Of a stretch of DNA of 64,000 nucleotides, positions 44,784 through 54,442 are shown piece after piece. The position numbers were made by a program, and so were the translations under genes. Under the pieces are notes generated by a model. That model was not told the DNA's origin and ran no database searches. It saw nothing but the letters and a program-made list of their open reading frames with translations. Position 1 is the first letter of the stretch; each line of letters opens with the position of its first letter. Origin of the DNA: Oreohelix idahoensis (lineage: Eukaryota > Mollusca > Gastropoda > Stylommatophora > Oreohelicidae); the NCBI GenBank assembly GCA_024509875.1, contig JAMPIV010018783.1, positions 682,001 to 746,000 of the forward strand, in the 5' to 3' direction.

Positions 44784-45276
44784 TGGTCGAAGTAGCTAAG
44801 AGGTATGGCGCCCGCCTCGAATTCTAGTGGTACCGGGTTCGATTCCCAGTAGAGGGAATTTAATTTATGGAAATGTTTCTCAGAACCAGTGGTCCTAATA
44901 ATGTCATACTCCCCCCTGATCTCATGGGTAGTGAGATCGGATGTTTAGCCTTCTCAGATAACGGCAAAAAAATAGGAGGTCCCGTGTGCAAGTTGCACAC
45001 GTTAAAGATCCCATGGCAGTTGGAAATCGTAAAGAGTTGGCCATAAAGCCGCTGCCCTGGCAAAATTTAAAAATTAGAAACCTACCAACCAAATATATTT
45101 ACAGAATGTGTGATTCCTATATACACACACATTAGGATTCCCGCCGGTGCTATGGAGTTCGTACACTGCGCTGAGATCCTCCTTGTGTGATCTAAGGGAG
45201 GAGATCGGAGCACTGATGGAGTTGTCCGCGTGCAATGAAGACAGTCCTTAAAAACCAAATCAAACCAAAACCAAAA
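44784..45276 (+). repeat. SINE-A, most complete copy
   Basis: A tRNA-like head (GTGGTCGAAGTAGCTAAGAG as A-box region, B box GGGTTCGATTCC at about 44836-44847), a central region (GTGAGATCGGATG, CACGTTAAAGATCCCATGG) and a 3' region (CGCCGGTGCTATGGAGTTCG) end in an AACC-rich tail. About 490 bp. An internal RNA polymerase III promoter is implied by the boxes. The LINE partner is not identified. Confidence 0.8.
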
Positions 45277-45405
45277 ATAGAACAATATCCCTATATTTAT
45301 TAGCTAATTTTTGACACAAAACGTCTTATAACAAAACTGTAATCTTATGTCTAGGGGCCCCACCAGACTTGTCAAAATCGGGGGCCCGCAATTACCAAGG
45401 CCGGC
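45277..45405. other. Flank with 12-bp duplication ACCAAGGCCGGC
   Basis: Unassigned sequence ending in ACCAAGGCCGGC (45394-45405), repeated at 62410-62421 and interpreted as the target duplication of the retroposon that follows. Confidence 0.5.
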
Positions 45406-45716
45406 ATGCATGGGGGCATATCTAGAGTCTTCCTTATATGACCACCAGCTATGCACAATGCTAAAATATACGTACGCGGAAATGAACCTCTGTCTGTGAG
45501 GCTAATTATATCTTCATTGACTCTTGAAATCATCCACATACTTCCTGGGATTCCCCCTGTCGTGAAACTTGTTGAGAACCCAGCATTGCACATTAAGCTA
45601 GGAGAAGTCACTTAAGCCCCAGGCGTAATTCTTTGGCTTTGACTTGGTTGACTGCATGCAGAAGGATCTCACTGTGGACCCAGTGATAGGCAGGGGAAGC
45701 TGAGAGGTGGCTCTGT
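45406..45716 (+). mobile_element. Retroposon with (AAC)n tail, 5' piece
   Basis: Begins after the first ACCAAGGCCGGC and is interrupted at GAGGTGGCTCTGT (45704-45716). It continues at 62083-62409, where it ends with an (AAC)n tail before the second ACCAAGGCCGGC. About 640 bp in all. No coding motif recognised; it may be a SINE or the 3' UTR of a LINE. Confidence 0.65.
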
Positions 45717-45965
45717 AAATTAATATTAGACAAACATAAAGGTATGTTTTCAGGCACTCGCTAGAAATAAAGAAGTAGAACACTTGGACAACAGAAAAAC
45801 AACAGACGTGAGTGGCTTACCCAGGGTTCGAACCCCGTACCTTCCGTACGACAACTCCGCCTAGCTATACAAGCGAATCACACTGACCCCACGGCCAGCT
45901 AGGCATCCCCAAAAAAAGGATGCTTTACTGACTAGTCATCAGTGTGACACACAAGACAACACCGG
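45717..45965 (-). repeat. SINE-B unit, first copy
   Basis: Minus reading: a short leader, tRNA-like head (GCCTAGCTGGCCGTGGGGTC, B box GGGTTCGAACCC at about 45825-45836 on plus as its complement), then CACTCACGTCTGTTG...TGTTTGTCTAATATTAATTT. The unit recurs at 46186-46434, 46435-46868 (inverted), 61929-62069 and 62655-62945. Confidence 0.75.
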
Positions 45966-46868
45966 AAGTATACAGTGGGCAACTCAGCCCATTAATGACG
46001 CAATCACTTCTGTTGTTCCTCTATACAGCAGTATATGTCAGTCCAAACAAGACAAAGACCTTGATACTGTGTCCAGTAAATGATAGAAGACTTAAGGACA
46101 GTAGTATAGAACAGAGGGTAGGTTTCTGGTATTGTATAAACATTAATAACACATAAGGAAGGGAAACCCGAGGCCTGTAAACAGTAAATTAATATTAGAC
46201 AAACATAAAGGTATGTTTTCAGGCACTCGCAAGAAATAAAGAAGTAAAACACTTGGACAACAGAAAAACAACAGACGTGAGTGGCTTACCCAGGGTTCGA
46301 ACCCCGTACCTTCCGTACGACAACTCCGCCTAGCTATACAAGCGAATCACACTGACCCCTCGGCCAGCTAGGCATCCCCAAAAAAAGGATGCTTTACTGA
46401 CTAGTCATCAGTGTGAAACACAAGACAACACCGGTGTTCTACTTCTTTATTTCTTGCGAGTGCCTGAAAACATACCTTTATGTTTGTCTAATATTAATTT
46501 ACTGTTTACAGGCCTCGGGTTTCCCTTCCTTATGTGTTATTAATGTTTATACAATACCAGAAACCTACCCTCTGTTCTATACTACTGTCCTTAAGTCTTC
46601 TATCATTTACTGGACACAGTATCAAGGTCTTTGTCTTGTTTGGACTGACATATACTGCTGTATAGAGGAACAACAGAAGTGATTGCATCATTAATGGGCT
46701 GAGTTGCCCACTGTATACTTCCGGTGTTGTCTTGTGTTTCACACTGATGACTAGTCAGTAAAGCATCCTTTTTTTGGGGATGCCTAGCTGGCCGTGGGGT
46801 CAGTGTGATTCGCTTGTATAGCTAGGCGGAGTTGTCGTAAGGAAGGTACGGGGTTCGAACCCTGGGTG
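45813..46868. repeat. Large near-perfect inverted repeat of SINE-B units
   Basis: Arm 45813-46246 is the reverse complement of 46435-46868 (about 434 bp, few differences). The 188-bp spacer 46247-46434 holds the head of another unit. The arms consist of SINE-B and a second segment (45966-46185 and inverted 46500-46720), giving an S-X-S arrangement that turns round at 46434. Confidence 0.9.
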
Positions 46869-46928
46869 GTTGTTCGTCCATCACGGGTGATGAAGACCAC
46901 TCTGTTCATCCAATTATTTAAGAATATG
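46869..46928 (-). other. LINE-e 3' untranslated end
   Basis: Short stretch between the stop of LINE-e and the SINE-B arm. SINE-B is broken here (CCCTGGG on the left, GCCACTCACG at 61929 on the right). Confidence 0.5.
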
Positions 46929-48321
46929 TTAGGTTAGTCTATGGGTACGAAGGTGACTGAAGAGCCCGATGCGGGCCTGGAAAGATCTTGGACAGTGTGG
47001 GCAGGGAATGTTTGCTTCATGTGAAGGTTTTATTTCACGGTCCTTTCTAGCTTGTCTCCGCTGTTCCGCTGCTGCTCTTCTGGATGATTCGCATGCTGCT
47101 GCACCTTTACGAAGAGATGTGCGCCAAGCAGTTCGGTCTTGCGCAGCAGCTTCCCATGTGTCTGGGTTTATGTCAAAGGTTTTCAATGACGTCTTTAACG
47201 TGTCTTTGAAGCGCTTCTTTTGGCCACCATGGGAGCGTTTACCCTTCTGCATCTCACCATAAAAGAGTATCTTTGGCAGTCGATGGTCTGGCATGCGGAC
47301 TACATGACCTGCCCAGCGAATTTGTGACTGCATCAGAATAGTATCAATACTAGGGATACCAGCTCTGTCAAGAACGGCGGTATCCGGGATCTTGTCTTGC
47401 CATTTGATTTTCATTATCTTCCTGAGACAGACTGTATGGAAGTGGTTTAGCTTTTTTACGTGGCGCCTGTATACAGTCCATGTTTCACATGCATATAGCA
47501 GCACTGGAAGCACCGCAGCTCTGTACACCTTCAGCTTTGTCTGTAGACTAATGCCACTTCGATGCCAAACGTTGGTGTATAGTCTGCCAAATGTGCTGCT
47601 GGCTTTGGAGATCCTGGTGTTCACCTCATCATCAATGACAATGTTCTGGGATAGTGTGCTACCAAGGTATGTGAATCTGTTCACAACATTCAGTTTCTCA
47701 CCATTAACCTTAATGACTGGCTCAGTATAAACTGTGCCAGGAGCTGGTTGGTACATGATTTCTGTTTTCTTCGTGTTGATGGTAAGCCCAAAGTTGGCAC
47801 AGGCTTCGGAGAATCTATCCACACTATGCTGCAGATCAGCCTCTGAGCCAGCATTGAGGGCACAATCATCAGCAAACAGAAGATCTCTGATGGTGTGTGA
47901 TTTGACCTTGGTTTTTGCTTGAAGCCTCCTAAGGTTAAACAATTTTCCATCAATACGATAACTAATGTCGATTCCTGTGTCCCCGTCTCTAAAAGCATCA
48001 GTCAGCATAGCAGAAAACATGATACTGAACAGAGTCGGTGCAAGTACGCACCCTTGTTTAACTCCATTTGAGACGGGGAAAGGCTCTGATAGCTCACCGT
48101 TTTCCTGAACTCTAGCCTGCATTCCATCATGCAGTTGCTGCACTATTGTGATAAATTTCTTTGGGCAGCCGTATTTTGCCATGATCATCCATAGACCCTC
48201 TCTACTGACCGTGTCGAACGCCTTTGTCAAGTCGATGAAAGCTGTGTACAGGTCACAGTGCTGTTCTTGGCATTTTTCTTGTAGCTGTCTTGCAGCGAAC
48301 ACCATATCTGTGGTTCCACGT
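46929..48321 (-). CDS. LINE-e RT and C-terminal zinc finger (3' piece)
   Basis: 458 open residues on minus. RT: MVFAARQLQEKCQEQHCD, FIDLTKAFDTVSREGLW, GVKQGCVLAPTLFSIMFSAM, the catalytic LLFADDCALNAGSEADLQ, NRFTYLGSTLSQNIVIDDEV, VLLYACETWTVYRRH. The C-terminal region has CLRKIMKIKWQDKIPDTAVL, QIRWAGHVVRMPDHRLPK and GKRSHGGQKKRFKDTLKTS. The last 26 residues are a C2H2 finger, CPHCPRSFQARIGLFSHLRT-H (CX2CX12HX3H), a plausible nucleic-acid binding tip for target-primed reverse transcription. The frame is open into the GM-B insertion site at 48321; the N-terminal part is 57754-59640. No stop or frameshift in this piece. Confidence 0.93.
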
Positions 48322-49787
48322 TGATAAGGTTGTTATAATGTTGGATTTTTATTCCCCTTAATGATATCCACCAAAAGATAGATATAAGTGGATGGAAGCA
48401 GACATCATCATCATCATCAGTTGATAAGATCTCTATGGTGTTGTTTGCTCCACTGTAGTGTATGGAATGTCAACTTGACCTACGCAGTGGTGTGTAGACA
48501 TGGATTGAGTGTACAATGTGCGAATGATGATAAGGGTTCGTGTTGTTGACAAATGTTCTTTTCTCACACTCATGTATGACTGGAAGTCATCGACACCAAC
48601 GACTGTGTACCTTTTCTAAAGTTTAATTGGACGTACACACTCGACAGCACAGATAGTGACAAATCACAGGTTGGCATAATACATCATAGTACAGTGGATA
48701 AATGGTCCTGCAATGTTATGTTACATGGGCACTCATGTAGATTAATATTATAATGGACTGTCAGTAGCCAAGCCCTCAGCATCGCCCATACATATAAATC
48801 ATCTGACTTCACTGACTGAGCACGTCAGCTTATAAACAATATTTCAGATGGCTTCTAAACCTAATCTCGTTTAGCGACGATTCTCCCACATAATGTTCAG
48901 CACATATTTTTTTCATATAATAATATTGAACCGCTAATAACGGGTTCTCATGTGTAGCAGTGATCTCTGGACTAAACAAGCGATAATACGGGCATCCCCT
49001 TTCTCTTCTTGAAAGTCGCTACATGTTTTGGTTCCAAGATGGCTTCACTCGTGAACTGTCACTCACGTTTGGATGCAGATAATGAATCTGTCCTAAAGTT
49101 AGTCATTCATAAAACATTGCATTGCTCTGTAGATTTGATCATGAACAATTGACTGCATTCTACAGAATATAGTGCTGCTAGGAATCGAAGTCGTTTTCAT
49201 CGAGTCAAATATATTCTCTTATCGAAAATGGTGGCTTCGTACGAGAGTTCATAAAAGTATCTTGGATTACCTTGTTATAAGAAATATGAAACTGCCATTC
49301 CTTGGCAATACGCATAAACACTGGGGTAAAGCATACACGATAGGTCTAGACGACTATCACTTTCCCCACAAATACTGAGATCACTTTTTCCCGGCGACAG
49401 GCCGACATAGGAAACACACAGTCCCTATCAGGACGAAGCCAAATCACACCACACTCTAGCGACACATCCGCCGAACAGCCTTTGACCTCTCTAGAGACAA
49501 CAGAACATATAGTTCGACTTAGATATGTAAAGATATACAGATATAAGACAGACTCGTCCTACTCAGACAAACAATACACATAAATTCAGGCCATAGATAT
49601 TCTGAAGCAAGAACAATCTATTATTACCCAAACAACGAATAAATCGCAGTAAAATGGATTTATCCGCGGAGTTTGATCGAAGAGATGGCACAACTTTCAA
49701 GGGAAGTAACTCAATAATGACTTTCCCTTAAGCACTAAAAAATTACCTATGTATAATATTGTAAGATATCAAAGACTGCACGTAACA
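48322..49787 (-). repeat. GM-B 3' LTR
   Basis: 1466 bp. Differs from 56287-57753 at three bases and one T of a run by my reading. A (CAT)n word and a 68-codon antisense frame (49172-49378) lie inside; neither looks functional. Confidence 0.95.
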
Positions 49788-50272
49788 GTCTTACCACACC
49801 TCCCGGGAAAAAAAAAATGGAACATTTTTTTTTTTTGAAATACATCTAGGAGCAACGTACAATAGGCTCACAACGCATGAATAATGCGCAGATGAAAATA
49901 TCAGGAATACCTATAACGCCTAATATGAGGCTAAGTCGACTTATGGAGCGACTGGTGAGAATGTGTCTCATAAACTGAGAGAAATTATTTCTCTACAAGT
50001 ATATTTTTCCAGGAAGGTGTCATCAAAGTATAATACAATTCTGGCAATTACACAATGCCTAAAAAATTCATATCATCATTTCGTATTAGATATCTTAAAT
50101 TTATGATTTATGAAGAAAAAAATCATCAAAGCACAGCGGTGAATAAACATCCATGAACCGCTATGTAGTGATACAATCATTATATTATTAAATTACAAAT
50201 GTGTATCTATCATGATATAGAAAAGGAACTACTATAGAAACTAGACATATCAAGAAGTCTAAGCCCTAATAG
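49788..50272 (-). other. GM-B 3' untranslated internal region with polypurine tract
   Basis: Immediately before the LTR the minus strand reads GGGAGGTGTGGTAAGAC, a candidate polypurine tract. The rest is AT-rich with A and T runs and no frames. Confidence 0.6.
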
Positions 50273-50860
50273 TTATGTGGAATCATGTGGGCATCTTGAC
50301 AGAATGTCTGCCATCACATTATCTGATCCACGAATAGCTCGCACAGAGAAATGAAAAGGTTGAAGAGCAATTGCATATCGAGTAGACCTCGAGCTCTTCA
50401 AATTCTTACTCTGTATAGCAGTAAGAGCTTTTTGGTCGGTTTCTACTATGAAATGTGCGCCTAGAAGGAATCTCTGTAGTTTGAGGATCGACCAAACCAT
50501 AGCTAATAGCTCACGGTCTAAAACCGAATAATTCCTTTCTGCCGCATTAAGTTTTCTGGAAATATACATTATAGGATGCAGAGTTCCAGAGTACTCTTGC
50601 ATTAGTGCCGCTCCAATCCCAGTGGATGAAGCGTCACTACGAAGAACGAATGTCTTATCTTTAGTGGGTAGCACTAAAATAGGTGGTGTTGAAAACAATG
50701 TTTTAATCTTATCCAGAGAGCATTGGCATTCCTGAGACCAGTGGACCACATTAGGCGAACCTTTCTTTAGAAGTGTTGAGAGAGGTGCCATGATAGAGGA
50801 TAGATTCTGAATGAATCTGCCATAAAATTGAATAAGACCTAACAGACTTCTCACCTGTTT
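50273..50860 (-). CDS. GM-B RNase H domain
   Basis: 193 residues: RT connection (VRSLLGLIQFYGRFIQNLSS as MRSLLGLIQFYGRF), then RNase H with FVLRSDASSTGIGAALMQ, DRELLAMVWSILKLQRFLL, ETDQKALTAI and GSDNVMADILSRCP, ending at the stop. The expected D, E and D residues are present. It belongs to the same polyprotein as the preceding RT but lies one frame away; the switch is at an A7 run on minus (about 50858-50864). Either a recent indel or a homopolymer length error in the assembly. Confidence 0.92.
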   Translation of the reverse strand, partial: KQVRSLLGLIQFYGRFIQNLSSIMAPLSTLLKKGSPNVVHWSQECQCSLDKIKTLFSTPPILVLPTKDKTFVLRSDASSTGIGAALMQEYSGTLHPIMYISRKLNAAERNYSVLDRELLAMVWSILKLQRFLLGAHFIVETDQKALTAIQSKNLKSSRSTRYAIALQPFHFSVRAIRGSDNVMADILSRCPHDST

Positions 50861-52856
50861 TTTTAGTCTTAGGGATTGAGATGTTAAGTATCTTACTAGT
50901 ATTATGGTCCTCTGTCTTTAGGAAACCATGACCAACTCGGTGGCCTAGGAAAGAAATTTCGCTAAAACCAATATAGGCTTTAGAGGGTTTCGCTGTCAGG
51001 TTGTGCTCACGCAAAGTAGACAGCAATTCATCTAACCCTGAATAGTGATCTTCCCAAGTATCGCTGAAAAGACAGATGTCGTCTAGATATGCAATGACAT
51101 CTGACCGATAAGATAGGATTCGGCGCATCATGCGTACGAACGTAGCTGGTGCGTTCATAAGACCGAAAGGCATAAAATTCCATTGGAACAAACCTCTAGG
51201 TGTTGAAAAAGCCGTGAGAGGTTTGGCGCGTTCAGATAAAGGAACTTGCCAATATCCTTTAGACAAATCAAGTTTAGTGAAAAAATGAGATTTGGAGAGT
51301 CGAGTAAGTAGCTCTTCCAGTAAAGGCATAGGTTCGGCATCGAACTTCGTTACTTGATTCAATTTTCGATAGTCAACGCAAAGACGTATGTTATTGTCTT
51401 TTTTACGCACAATAACCATCGGCGAAGAATATGCAGAGGTGGATGGTTCGATTATTTTCAAATCTATCATCTCATCCAACTCTTTCTCGACCTGTGCTTG
51501 AAAATGTATAGGTATAGGATAAGGTCTAACTCTAATAGGAGTATGGTCAGTTAGAACAATGTCATGTTGAATGACATTCGTTTGTCCAGGGATGTCAGTG
51601 AGTACATCCTGAAATGTTTGCAACATAGTTGAAACTTGTCGCTGTTCTCCTAGAGACAAATCAGGAGAGACAGTAACGTTCTTCCATGATTCACTGGAAT
51701 GAAGTGGGATCATTGGAAGAGGAAGATTTACATCTGAAAAACTTGTTTCCTCATCCTGTATCACGGACAGTGATGAGTAATGACCATGTTGTACTGGAGA
51801 ATTGTCCGTTGCTTGGAAAATGGGTTGCAAATAATCCGGACGTTCATGGAATTCAGTAAGCATATTGATGTGGAAGGTTTTATGCTTCCCATCAATATCG
51901 ACAATATAGTCGACATCGGAAATTTTCGATATTATATCGTACGGACCTTTCCAAGAAATAAGTAATCTGTTTTCCCTACAAGGTAGTAATACAAATGCTT
52001 TGTCACCAGGACAAAGTTGTCGTAAGCATCTCTTCTTATTGGCAAATTGCCTTGCCTTCTGTTTCGCAAATTCAGAAGAAGAAGTTGCTAATTTGCATGC
52101 TTCGATAATTTTTTGTCTCAACGCGATGACATATTCGTAGGATGACTTTGTGTCATCGTCAATATTGTCAGATGTTATGAGATCGTGAAGCAACGACATA
52201 GGGCCACGCGGACGCGCGCCAAAGACGAGTTCAAAGGGAGAAAATCCCGTATGTTCATTGGGTACCTCTCTGTAAGCGAAGAGGGCCGCAGGTAAAACTC
52301 TGTCCCAGTCTTGAGGATGATCCTCAGTTATCTTCCCCAGTAAGTTTTTAAGTGTTCTATTAAGGCGTTCGACCATACCATTAGACATTGGATGGTAGAT
52401 ACTACTTAAAGATCTATCTATCTGCAGGGTAGACATTACTTGAGACATGGTATCTGATATTAGTTGGGTGCCATGGTCTGACAATATCTCTCCGGGGAAC
52501 CCCAGACGAGAAAATATAAGCCAAAGAGCATCTGCAATATCAGCAGTAGTAATGCTCTTCAGAGGAATAGCCTCTGGCCAACGTGTGCACATATCAACAC
52601 ACGTCAAGATAAACTGATGTCCTCTGGCAGACTTGATCTTAAATGGACCAATAATGTCTATAGCCATTTTTTGAAACGGCCGAATAGGAATGTCCGCCAC
52701 CTGAATGGGTGCAGCATGCCGTGGACCTTTGGATTTAACTTCCTGACATACTTTACAAGATCGACAATAAATACGTATGTCCTTGTTTACCAATGGCCAA
52801 AAGAAAGCCGCAAGGACTCTTGACTTAGTACGGGAAAAAACCCATGTGTCCAGCAC
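50751..52856 (-). CDS. GM-B integrase and reverse transcriptase
   Basis: 701 residues. Integrase: the Cys pair CRSCKVC (about 30-36), the catalytic core KMAIDIIGPF, ILSDHGTQLISD, NGMVERLNRT (D, D, E), the C-terminal GPY/F-type module LISWKGPYDIISKI and FHINMLTEFHERP. It is followed without a stop by RT: VEKELDEMIDLKIIEPS, IRLCVDYRKLNQVT, FTKLDLSKGYWQVPL, WNFMPFGLMNAPATF and the catalytic IAYLDDICLFSD, then ISFLGHRVG. Ty3/gypsy elements normally have RT before integrase; here and in GM-A integrase comes first, as in the Gmr1 group. The last about 30 codons are out of frame after the A7 run. The first codons overlap the end of the upstream frame. Confidence 0.95.
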   Translation of the reverse strand: MLDTWVFSRTKSRVLAAFFWPLVNKDIRIYCRSCKVCQEVKSKGPRHAAPIQVADIPIRPFQKMAIDIIGPFKIKSARGHQFILTCVDMCTRWPEAIPLKSITTADIADALWLIFSRLGFPGEILSDHGTQLISDTMSQVMSTLQIDRSLSSIYHPMSNGMVERLNRTLKNLLGKITEDHPQDWDRVLPAALFAYREVPNEHTGFSPFELVFGARPRGPMSLLHDLITSDNIDDDTKSSYEYVIALRQKIIEACKLATSSSEFAKQKARQFANKKRCLRQLCPGDKAFVLLPCRENRLLISWKGPYDIISKISDVDYIVDIDGKHKTFHINMLTEFHERPDYLQPIFQATDNSPVQHGHYSSLSVIQDEETSFSDVNLPLPMIPLHSSESWKNVTVSPDLSLGEQRQVSTMLQTFQDVLTDIPGQTNVIQHDIVLTDHTPIRVRPYPIPIHFQAQVEKELDEMIDLKIIEPSTSAYSSPMVIVRKKDNNIRLCVDYRKLNQVTKFDAEPMPLLEELLTRLSKSHFFTKLDLSKGYWQVPLSERAKPLTAFSTPRGLFQWNFMPFGLMNAPATFVRMMRRILSYRSDVIAYLDDICLFSDTWEDHYSGLDELLSTLREHNLTAKPSKAYIGFSEISFLGHRVGHGFLKTEDHNTSKILNISIPKTKKTGEKSVRSYSILWQIHSESILYHGTSLNTSKERFA

Positions 52857-54440
52857 ACTGAGAGTCGTGAGCGTGCTGCAAAATTTTAACTCTCAAATTC
52901 TTGGGAACCAGGATTTGAGAATGACTTGACGTAATGGAGTCTTGAACCATACGTACAAGTACGCCATTCTTCTTTGTAATCCACGATTTACGACTTGTGT
53001 CCTTATTCGGATCACCTTTAGTTGCAAGAATGAAGAATTTCTTCAGAGTGGGATCATCTTCTTGCTGTTTTATAAACGAGTCACGAGAAATTACCAAGGG
53101 ATTATCTTGGTTATGCACTTCATTATCTTCAATAGATGAAGTTTGAGGCACATTAAGAGCCTGAGCTCTAGTGACTACAGCATTAGCAATCTGCATGTTT
53201 TGCCTTTCCCACGTGGAAATTTGTTGCGGAGTGCATTCCTTGACTCCATGAATGCGACCGATGATGAGGTCAGCGATCGGATTCGGAAGAAGACATGCGT
53301 GTACATCTCCTGTAAAGAAAGGAGTAGCAATCCTAATGATAGCAGTAGAGTATTTCTCTAATGTGCCGCCAAATGTTACACATTTGACTACTTGTCCAGT
53401 GGCACGGGAAGGATCTACGAGTGACTGCCTAACACCAATTGTGGTGCATCCAGAATCAAATAGCACAGAGACTGGATTGTTATTCACTAAACCCTTATGT
53501 AAGACAAGAGAACCTCTTCCATCATGCGCGACTGATGCCGGAAGAGCAGGAAGAGGATGGCCACAGCTTAAAGTAGACACTGTGGTTGGCTCAAATAACG
53601 TTTTGCATTGGGGGCACTGAGATGCTCTCCCAAAATCAAAAGCGGCACATGCCATATTACTAGCATCATTATTATCTTTACTCTGTTTATAGGCTTCATG
53701 GGACTCTTGTTGTACAGAGTTTGCCTGAAAATGTGGTTTATGTCTTTTGTTTTGAGATCTACCTCGGTTATTATCACCTCTGTAGTTATTGTTACCTCTA
53801 TTGTAACCCCTATTTGGGTTTGAGTCATAGTTCCCTTGGTTACCATTATCATATTCATTATAATGAGTATCTCTGTAATTATGATCTTGTTGACTCCAAG
53901 ACGGATAACCCTGATAGTTTCTATAATTACTTCCTCTACGGAAATTCCTATAATTATGACCACCCCTGTGTCGAGAGCTATCAGGTCGTCTCCAGTTCTT
54001 TGAAGAAGAACCCTGAAATGATTGGTTACCTTGGTTTTGATAACTATTATGGTTACCTTTTTTATCAAATCTGTTTTGAGGTCCCTGAAATCTGTGTGAA
54101 TAATTGGGATTGTATGGTGTTGCTGAAGCAACTGGCATACTCTCCTTAATCTTAGTGTTGCCAAAAGTCACGTCGGGGTGTGCAGTGACATATTGGGAAC
54201 AATATTCTTCCATTTCTTTTAGAGATTTGGGTTTACGCTCATGTATAAATTCAAGGAAAGGTTTGTTCACACATGACATAATCTTATCTCTGAGCAACAA
54301 ATCCATAAGTCCTTCATACGTTTTTTCTGTTTTGGAAAGCTCAATCCAACGATCAACTGTGAGACGTGCCTTTGCAGTGAATTCTGAGAATTCTACACCC
54401 GTCTCAGGTACCATCGTCTTAAATAAAAGGCGATAGCCTT
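52825..54440 (-). CDS. GM-B gag C-terminus, nucleocapsid region, protease and integrase N-terminus
   Basis: 529 residues. Capsid end (VEFSEFTAKARLTVDRWIEL, KSLKEMEEYCSQYV). Then about 120 residues rich in Gly, Asn, Arg and Tyr (NYRNFRRGSNYRNYQGYP type), a CPQC...CGH motif in place of a classical zinc knuckle, and an aspartic protease (about 300-395) with SVLFDSGCTTIGV and ADLIIGRIHG. A linker (FIKQQEDDPTLKKFF) leads to the first half of the integrase H2C2 finger (HDSQCAGHMG). The frame ends just after, at a T6 run (about 52840-52846); the cysteine half is in the next frame. Protease processes the polyprotein; GM-A lacks it. Confidence 0.93.
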
Positions 54441-54442
54441 CC

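Noticed and set aside
45817..45905. Functional tRNA gene (also 46285-46375, 46780-46865)
   Set aside because: Boxes are tRNA-like but the arms do not fold into a canonical cloverleaf, and the unit is a dispersed repeat.
49172..49378. 68-codon frame repeated at 57138-57344
   Set aside because: Antisense frame in both GM-B LTRs; identical because the LTRs are identical.
53568..54164. 198-codon frame in GM-B
   Set aside because: Shadow frame of the gag-protease reading frame.
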